Position numbers and translations under genes: made by a program
Assembly (NCBI RefSeq): GCF_029407905.1
Contig: NC_073628.1
Coordinates: 90,516,501-90,580,500 of the forward strand
From: Bubalus kerabau
Lineage: Eukaryota > Chordata > Mammalia > Artiodactyla > Bovidae
Direction: 5' to 3'
Length of the DNA: 64,000 nt
The notes under the pieces: generated by a model
Seen by the model: the letters and a program-made list of their open reading frames with translations, nothing else
What the model was told of the DNA's origin: nothing
The model's database searches: none
Part shown: positions 56,760-64,000 of the stretch, one piece after another
Numbering within the stretch: the first letter of the stretch is position 1
Layout of the letters: every line of letters starts with the position of its first letter

Positions 56760-57290
56760 TTCTATTTTTCCATATTATTTTTCCTCATGCATACACATAT
56801 CGGTTTAATTGCAATCAATTTGAATATTATCTTGAAATGTATATTAATTTTATACTATGAAGTCTCCCTCATATTTTATAGACTTTCTATTATAATTTTA
56901 ATTTCTGTGTAATATTCCATCTTATTTGTGTAAATTTGTTAAATCATTATCAGACTGCTGTATGTATTTAGCTTTTCAACAAATATTTTCAGTGTATGGT
57001 ATATACTTGGGACTGTACAAGGTTGACCTTTTTATGCTGTAATGAACAGTTTTGTGCCTATATATTTTTTCTTCTCTTTGTTACTTTAGGGTAGCTTCCT
57101 TGGAGTGGGATGACCAGGCCAAAAGCTGTGAATTTTTTCTGACAAATGCTTTGCATTAACAATCCAAAGTGATTGTACTATTATATCGTGACAAGCAGTA
57201 CATGAGTACATTAATTTTGCCCTGTGCTCACTAGCATTAAGTGTTATCATTTTTTAATGGTTTTTCTAAAAGCATCATTTCCCACAAAAC
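56760..57290 (-). mobile_element. Old L1 fragment
   Basis: taatattccatcttatttgt, ggtatatacttgggactgta, gcttccttggagtgggatga and actagcattaagtgttatc follow an L1M 3' region read in reverse. Confidence 0.55.
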
Positions 57291-58150
57291 CCTAAAATAA
57301 TCAGGAGAAAGCAGCGTTTACTGCCCTGAAGTTGTCCGTTTTCAGGTCATGCTTACATGATGGCAATGAGGTTTTAATCAGATAACTATGCTATCTTTTT
57401 ATTTTTCTTTCATTGAAGTGTTTTCAGCTGAGGGGAAACGTTCAGCTATTGACTCAGATTCACATCATCCCTTTGCTTTAACACCTCCAACAAGTTCCTT
57501 GAAGACAGACCACATGAAGGCAGGGGTGAGCTGATGGTGGGTATGGAGGTGGTGACATGAAGTTGCCAAGTGACTCAAAACAGACCAGCCCCAACTCAGG
57601 GAGAGGCCATGTCTGGCACCTGCTGTGAGAGCTTCCCCCCAGCTCCCCCGCACTGGTCCTCCCACTCAGGCGGCTGCCTGCAGGAAGATCTTTGAAAGAA
57701 GAGGAAAGAATATCATATTCAATACCTAGAAAAAAGCATGATAGACACGGCTGGCTTCTAAAAATTGCTGAGCTTAATAGAAAAGACTTTTGAAATCTTG
57801 CTTGGATCCAGAAATCCTCACTCTGTAGAGCAGCTGATTCAAGATTTTTAAAAATGAATCTTCTCTTGTGGTTCTCTTCTTGCATTTACTCATGCATATT
57901 TATTCCCCAGTGTGTTTCAGAAAGGGTCTGGTGCACATTTCCTTTTCTGCAGAGGGAGATTGGAAATTTAAAAAAGAGTCAGGTTTCTCTCAAGCCAGGC
58001 AAGGCAGTGGGGAGCTCTGTTGAAGAGATATGGAGCTATGACTTCAGACTATTGCAGGTAAAAGTGAGAAATAGCAGAGAGCTACAGGCAGATAAGCAGG
58101 CTATTGCTAAAGACCATATTTAAAAAAAAATTTCTTAAAGAGATTCTGAA
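57291..58150. other. Unique intergenic stretch
   Basis: No gene or repeat recognised. The 135-codon minus ORF at 57478 has no known domain. Confidence 0.4.
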
Positions 58151-58352
58151 CATAGGCATCCCTCATTTATTGTGCTTGACTTTATTGTACTCTGCAAATA
58201 CTGCAGTTTTTACAAATTGAAGATTGCCAGCTCCATGTTATGAAATGATGGTTAACATGTGTTTTAGCAATACCATTTTAAAATTAAGGTATGTACATTG
58301 CTTTTTTAGTTCTTTTTAAAATTTTATTTATTTTTAAATTGAAATATGGTTA

Positions 58353-58616
58353 TTTGGGCTTCCCTGGTGGCTCAGATGGTAAAGAATCTGCCTGCAATGC
58401 GGAAGATCCAGGTTCAATCCCTGGGTAAGAAAGATCCCCTGGATAAAAGAATGGCAACCCACTCCAGTATTCTTATCTGGAGAGTTCCATGGACAGAGGA
58501 GCTTGGTAGGCTACTGTCCATGGGGTCACTGTCCATTTGACTGAATGTTATTGTTGTCAGATGTACCCAGACCTGTCCAAAGAGTCGGACATGACTGAGC
58601 GACTGACACATTCACT
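58353..58616 (+). mobile_element. Bov-tA SINE nested in L1, carrying a 43-bp foreign insert
   Basis: Forward SINE with a normal head and body up to ccatggggtcac. The expected gcaaagagtcgg follows only after 58533-58575, which is not SINE sequence. The remainder is aaagagtcggacatgactga and the tail. Confidence 0.9.
58533..58575 (+). repeat. 43-bp exact copy of 59096-59138
   Basis: Both segments begin ccatttgactgaatg and end tacccagacctg, with 43 of 43 bases identical. The downstream copy is in unique sequence and the upstream copy interrupts the SINE. Confidence 0.97.
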
Positions 58617-58917
58617 TTTATAGTTGATTTACATTGATGTGTTAGTTTCAAGTGTACAGCAAAGGGATTCAATTATTTTTCAAATTCTTTACCATTATAA
58701 GTTATCATAAGATACTGAGTGTAGCTCCCTGTGCTACTCAGTAGATAAGGTATGTACATTGTTTTTTAAGACATAGTGCTCTTGCACACTTAATAGACTT
58801 CAGTGTAATGTGAACATAATGGGAAACCAAAAAAAATTTGTGTGACTGGCTTTATTGCAATATTCACTTTTTTGTGGTAGTCGGAACCAAACCCCCCACA
58901 TCTGTGAGGTATGCCTA

Positions 58918-60029
58918 TATTTTGAAGTGGATGCAGTGATCAATTCCTACAGGAAGAAAATACAATAAATGAACATCATTCTACTTTCTAAAACAGGGAA
59001 ATTAATTTGCAGGCTCAGGGAAAACGGTGGATGGAGTGTATTGCCTTTGTGCTAGCTCTTAAGGAAGTATGTGCTGTGCTGGAGAAGACTGTATACCATT
59101 TGACTGAATGTTATTGTTGTCAGATGTACCCAGACCTGCTGCAGCAAATAGTAACCGCTTCCAGCCCATGGGATGGTCTCTGTGTGAGGCACAGGGCTCT
59201 GTCCTTGACCTTGGCTTTTTCCTGTTCAAGAACGTGACTCGACTGAGGAAAGAAACATTATACAATCCAGCAGATGGGACAAAGCTCAGAGGAACCTAGT
59301 AACAAGTGATGGCAGGACAGAGATTTGAAAATAATTTTAGTGGCCTGGAATTAAAAACTGAAACTGAAACTAACATGATGAAGTGAAAAACTTCAAAGAT
59401 TGTAAAAAAGTAATTGTTCAACTACAGAACAAGAACGGTTCCTGGGAAAAGATCTGGGAGTAATGAGATGCAGCAGCTAAAGAAGTGATGGGGATTCAGA
59501 GACAGGCAGGCTCTAGATAAGCTTGAAAACATTTGCCTGCGGACGCTGGTCCAGCATTCCCCGGCCTGGAGGCCGCTAGAATTTCCATCTGAGGGACTCA
59601 GAGGCAGCAATGCAGTCAGAGCAGGCCCCCAGGAGGGTTAGAAGGCTTGAGAACAAAGAAAAAGCAAACAACACCCCCCCACACACACACACGCACAAAC
59701 CCTACAAAAAATAGGAGTATTTTTAAAAAGTGTGAAATATAAAGGGGGACTTGAGAGTTATTCTTAAATCTTGCAATAGATTTTATATAGAAGTGGGACT
59801 GACTAGTTTTAGGTGACATTGTACACCAGAACTGGTTCTCTAAACCTCTCTAATCCCATCTTCACCCACTCGGTTCCCAGCAGCTCCTCTAACAAGGCTT
59901 CCCTGAGTGTCTGGAAAAAATATCAGCCCATCATCCTTTCTCCCATACTCCTCTTCCTGATGTGTTTTTCTTCACTGCACATGTAAGCAACTGAATGCTG
60001 ATATTTACTTGTTTCTGGGCAGCTTTTGA
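58918..60029. other. Mostly unique intergenic stretch
   Basis: Holds the source copy of the 43-bp duplication (59096-59138) and a short C/CA run at about 59670-59697. No gene recognised. Confidence 0.45.
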
Positions 60030-60485
60030 GAGACAGCATGCCTTGGTGAATGATGCTAGGCAATAGAGTCTGACTTCCTGGTTCAGAGCCCAGTCTTATT
60101 TCTTTCTAAGCATTTGACTTCAGGCATGTTTGTTGACCTTTCTGAACTCCTCATCGCTTCCATCTCCTCGTCTATAAATGGGAGATCGTGAGCGTACCTG
60201 CTTCACAGGGTGAACTTGTGTTTGGTTTCTCAGTAGTGTCTGACTCTTTGTGACCACATGGACTCTAGCCCGCCAGGCTCCTCTGGCCATGGGATTCTCC
60301 AGGCAAGAAGACGAGTGGGTTGGCATTTCCTCCTCCAGGGGATCTTCTGACCCAGGGATCAAACCCACATCTCCTGCATCTCCTGCATTGCGTGGATTCT
60401 TTACCTCTAGAACCATTGGAGAAGCCCCTCAAAGGGTAGTTGTAAGCATTAAATGAGTGTTTTCCTGCCAAGAGCTTAGCTGCAT
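60030..60485 (+). repeat. MIR split by a SINE
   Basis: ggttcagagcccagtcttat, catctcctcgtctataaatg (left) and agttgtaagcattaaatgag (right) are consecutive forward MIR pieces. Confidence 0.7.
60214..60429 (-). mobile_element. Bov-tA SINE nested in MIR
   Basis: Reverse copy from tctcagtagtgtctgactct to the head accattggagaagcccc. Confidence 0.9.
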
Positions 60486-60907
60486 ACCCACCTATGTCCT
60501 CAAAATCTGTTTTCTGTTCTTGTTTTTCATTATTACCACAGAGGAATGCAGACCCTCCAGAAAAGCAGGAACTCTGTTATGTTTTAGTCCTATGACAAAG
60601 TAGGTGCTCTCTAAAAATTTATTGAGCCAGTAAGTTTAATGGGTGGAAGTTTCAAGCAGCCAGATGGTATTTTGTTGTAAATGGGAAGGAACTTGCCCCA
60701 AATCAAAGCTTGTTAAGATCAGAAAGGCTGTCTGGGAGGTAATGGATCCAGACACCTGAAATAATGAGGAAGGGGTTGGTGGTCCTCGATTTGGGTGTGG
60801 TACAAAACATCTCTGCTTAGAGTAGGATGGAGGATCTGTAGTTTCTGAGTGAGGAAGTGATCTGATGATGAGACAAAGATCATCACTGACTTCATGCCAG
60901 ATTTGGC
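60486..60907. other. Unique intergenic stretch
   Basis: Nothing recognised. Confidence 0.4.
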
Positions 60908-60916
60908 TCCTTTGTG

Positions 60917-61143
60917 GGCTTTCCAGGTGGCCCAGTGGTAAAGAATCTGCCTGCCAAGTAGGAGATGCAGGAGATGTGGGTTTGATTCCTTGGGTTGGGA
61001 AGATGCTCTGGAGTAGGAAATGGCAACCCACTCCAGTATTCTTGCTTGGGAAATCCCATAGACAGAAAAGCTTGGAGGGCTACAGTCCATGGGGTCACAG
61101 AGAGTCTGACATGACTGAGCAACTAAACAATAGCAACAAGGGT
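60917..61143 (+). mobile_element. Bov-tA SINE
   Basis: Forward copy. TSD tcctttgtg at 60908-60916 and 61144-61152. Confidence 0.93.
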
Positions 61144-61152
61144 TCCTTTGTG

Positions 61153-61653
61153 TGTAAATACCACAAACAGACCCTGGGGCTTACAGCTCACTGGGAAGCT
61201 GGAGAAGCAGACTTGGCAAACAGGAGGGGACCGGTGTGGTCCTGGTGGGTCAGGAGGCAGGGAGCACAAAATACTTTAATCCTAATTCTGAGTGATATGT
61301 CTTCACTGGCTTCTGCAGTGTGAATGGGGTGGATGTTCTCCTATGAAGACCCGCAAAAGAGGAAATACCCGCAAGCAGGAAGTAGTTTGGTTGCTGGGGA
61401 GTATGGTCAACATCCCCTGTCCCAACCTGTTGAATGTACATCTTCCCAGTGAGCTCTGGCGCTGGGAGAACAGTCTTGTTCTGCAGACCTGGGTCATGAA
61501 GAGAATATGTGCTCAATCCCCAGCCAGCAGCCTCTCCTTTGCTTTTATTCATCTGCCAGTCATCCCACTTGGTGATGTGCTGTGTCTCTTCATGGGCCAC
61601 AGTTGATGCCTCACATGAGGTGACTTGGTGACTGTAACCTTAATGGTCTCGTG
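61153..61653. other. Unique intergenic stretch
   Basis: Overlapping ORFs on both strands (104 and 116 codons), no domain recognised. Confidence 0.4.
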
Positions 61654-61664
61654 ACACCAACAGT

Positions 61665-61874
61665 GCTTCCCTGGTGCTCAGTGGTAAAGAATCTGCCTGC
61701 AGAGCAGGAGAAGTGGGTTTGATCCTTGGGTCAGGGAGATTCCCCTGGAAAAAGAAATGGCAACCAACTCCAGTATTTGAGCCTGGGAAATTCTATGGAC
61801 AGGGAAGCCTGGTGGGCTACAGTCCATGAGGTCACAAAAGAGTCAGACACGACTTAGCGACTAAACAACAACAA
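61665..61874 (+). mobile_element. Bov-tA SINE
   Basis: Forward copy with a CAACAACAAA tail. TSD acac(c/t)aacagt at 61654-61664 and 61875-61885. Confidence 0.93.
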
Positions 61875-61983
61875 ACACTAACAGTAGTCCTGTCATATTC
61901 AGAAAAATGATCACTACCATGTCTGAGACTGCTCCAGATGTCAAGCACTGAGTCTGGCCATTTACATGCACTATGGCTTTAAT

Positions 61984-62578
61984 TTTGGGGGCTCCAAAAT
62001 CACTGCAGATGATGACTGCACCCATGCAATTAAAAGACACTCCTTGTAAGAAAAGCTATGACCAACCTAGACAGCATATTAAGAAGCAGAGACATTACTT
62101 TGCCAACAGAGGTCCATCTAGTCAAAGCTACAGTTTTTCCAGTGGTCATGTATGGATGTGAGGGTTGGACTGTAAAGAAAGCTGAGTGCCAAAGAATTGA
62201 TGCTTTTGAACTGTGGTGCTGGAGAAGACTCTTGAGAGTTCCTCGGACTGCAAGGAGATCCAACCAGCCAATCGTAAAGGAAATCATTTCTAAATGTTCA
62301 TTCGAAGGACTGATGCTGAAGCCGAAACTCCAATGCTTTGGCCATCTGATGTGAAGAACTGACTCATTGGAAAAGACCTTGATGCTGAGAAAGATTGAAG
62401 GCAGGAGGAGAAGGGGACTACAGAGGATGAGATGGTTGGATGGGATTACCGACTTGATTGGCAATGAGTCTGAGTAAGCTCCGGGAGTTGGTGATGGACA
62501 GGGAAACCTGGCATACTGCAGTCCATGGGGGTGCAAAGAGTCGGACATAACTGAGTGACTGAACTAACTGACTGACTG
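61984..62578 (+). mobile_element. BovB LINE 3' end
   Basis: Forward copy from gggggctccaaaatcactgc to the degraded CTGA tail. The RT C-terminal reading (MTNLDSILRSRDITLPTEVH) is open for 98 codons and then stops. Confidence 0.93.
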
Positions 62579-62584
62579 CTGTAA

Positions 62585-62715
62585 ATTCTCATATCCTTGA
62601 AGAAGTTATACTTTTTCCATTTGATAAGTGGGGAAACTGATGCTGATAAAGATAAAGTAACTTTGCCAAGGTTGTTGAGTTAAGAAACATGAAGCTGGGA
62701 TTTGTAAGCCTTTGT
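62585..62715 (-). repeat. MIR fragment
   Basis: catttgataagtggggaaac, taactttgccaaggttgttg and gaagctgggatttgtaag form a reverse MIR. Confidence 0.6.
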
Positions 62716-64000
62716 TGACCTCTGAGTCTCCCATGATGTAGGAAGAAAACCAAAGGTGAAGAGATCTTCCGTCTTTACCTTTGAAAAATGTCAACAGAAG
62801 ATCTGTCACCTGGAGCTTCGTCTTCTCTAACTCACTTGATTAAGCAAATATATGTACTTGTAAAGAAACTTCTAAATAGTAACCCTGGTCCCTGGCCCAG
62901 CCATATAGGTGCATTCAAGTCCCGCAGGCATGGATAGTCTGCCCTGAAGAAGGTGCAACTTGAGAGTTGGAGACTGGGAGTGTCCCCTCTCACATCTCTT
63001 CTTGGTCACTGCCTTTCTTTCCCATCCTGGGAAGAACATGCCATATGGTGTCTGCTCCCTTTCCCTGTCTTGTCTGAATTTTTCTCTTCTCTCCTCTCTT
63101 CTTCCTTCTTCTCCTGCCTCGTCCTTTCTTTTGTTGTCTTTCTTCTTCTAGCTTAAGACCATTCCTCATCTTGCCCAGATACCTTAGGAAAATCTCCCAC
63201 ATTCCCTAACTTCTTTTTTTGTCTCCTCCTTTTCCTTTTAATTTGCTTAGTTGATTTGTGGACCAAAAAAAAAGAGGAATCTTATTAATAATAAACTCTT
63301 GAATATTGCCACCAATGTATCTGTATAAGGGAAAGGAAAGTTCAAGAACTGAAATGATATTAGACAATTGGGATGAACAGGATATAAAGTCCTGGAAGTC
63401 AGTTTGGAAAATTCACACAAGTGGATTTTATTTTCAAGCACAGGAATTCAATGAGTAAAAATGTTCAGTGGTGGGCTGTGAGCTGAGACCAGGAAGGCAG
63501 AAAAATAATTCAATAAGAATATTCCATGCCCTTAAGGAACTCTCCATCTAATTTTACTCATTATTTAGAATCACTTTTGGGTACTAATTTCTTATATCAC
63601 ACACACTCACGCCTACCCCCCCCCCCCAGTGGCTTTTCTTTTTGCTAATGTGTACCATTTCAGCTACGTAGTGGGATAGAAATGTTTTATAGGTGGTTTT
63701 GGAACCTAGCCATCTTTTATAAGAAAATAATTCTATGGGGAAATGGCTTTTCAGTTTGCAAAAACTGAGTTAAATGCAAATGGGGCACTATTCCTTCGTA
63801 GGTGGGGGTTGACTACCTGCCAGAGTGTTGTTTGGGTGTTTCTCTAAGTCATTAGTGTGACTTGTGGCCAAAAGGAATCTGTATCTGGCACCATCTGGTG
63901 TCTGGAGGTAAAGGAAGTGCTGCTTTCAACATTTATTCTAAGACTTGACCTTAGTATGACACCAAGAAAGCCCCAAGTTGGAAATGATACCTAAAGAGGT
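62716..64000. other. Unique intergenic stretch
   Basis: Contains a pyrimidine-rich tract at about 63075-63150 and a C run at about 63617-63629. No gene recognised. Confidence 0.45.

Larger units (their letters stand above)
58301..58746 (-). mobile_element. L1 3' end nested in Tigger, itself split by a SINE
   Basis: T-rich start, then ttaaattgaaatatggttat | SINE | tatagttgatttacattgat to tagctccctgtgctactcag. Perfect 15-bp TSD aaggtatgtacattg at 58286-58300 and 58747-58761, made of Tigger sequence. Confidence 0.9.
58153..58917. mobile_element. Tigger-like DNA transposon remnant, split by L1
   Basis: Both ends resemble Tigger/mariner inverted repeats (taggcatccctcatttatt at the left, gtgaggtatgcctata at the right). 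The internal order aaggtatgtacattg, tgcacacttaatagacttca, gggaaaccaaaaaa, gtgactggctttattgcaat is that of Tigger1-type elements in reverse. The L1 at 58301-58746 interrupts it. Confidence 0.75.

Noticed and set aside
63880..63905. CTCF site at ggcaccatctggtgtctgg
   Set aside because: Too many mismatches to the CTCF core; it reads mainly as an E-box-type palindrome.

Overview
Vertebrate nuclear DNA from a ruminant, most likely a bovid. The diagnostic evidence is the repeat load: BovB (RTE) retrotransposon 3' ends, Bov-A2 dimers ending in a CTG/CAG run, Bov-tA tRNA-Glu-type SINEs, cetartiodactyl CHR SINEs and a ruminant L1 3' tail. No bacterial features, CRISPR array, rRNA or tRNA gene is present.

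The one real protein-coding gene is the 3' end of RGS7 (regulator of G-protein signalling 7), plus strand, at about 1-13,945. The window holds the whole C-terminal splice switch of the gene. A 90-nt exon (349-438) ends the RGS domain. A 54-nt cassette exon lies at 1850-1903. A proximal terminal exon ending ...STNLL-stop lies at 2624-2698. A distal terminal exon encoding GKSLTSKRLTSLVQSY-stop lies at 13250-13300, followed by a 3'UTR with poly(A) signals at 13709 and 13920. All junctions are phase 0, so the tails can be exchanged without a frame change. The ORFs found by simple scanning miss these exons because they are short and have no ATG.

Downstream of about 13.95 kb I see no further functional gene; by human synteny this should be the RGS7-GREM2 intergenic interval. 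It is packed with mobile DNA. I place about 33 SINEs after 15.5 kb against 2 before it, plus eleven BovB fragments, several L1s, MIR and L2 relics, at least seven ERV LTR pieces (26-28, 33, 38, 40, 45, 46 and 50-51 kb), one Tigger-like DNA transposon and a full-length but frameshifted RPS4 retrocopy (55.84-56.74 kb, minus).

The most unusual non-genic structures are: (1) a diverged tandem array of about 430-bp units at 49.6-53.0 kb, later broken by an LTR (itself hit by BovB) and a dimeric SINE; (2) an exact 43-bp copy of local unique sequence spliced into a SINE at 58.53 kb, whose source lies 560 bp downstream; (3) a four-deep nest at that spot (Tigger, L1, SINE, 43-bp insert); (4) three copies of a 320-329 bp head-dimer SINE, each with its own target-site duplication (TSD); and (5) a strong CTCF-like motif at 48.34 kb. 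Repeat names come from recognised consensus features, not a RepeatMasker run, so subfamily names and ends (about +/-10 bp where no TSD is given) are approximate.
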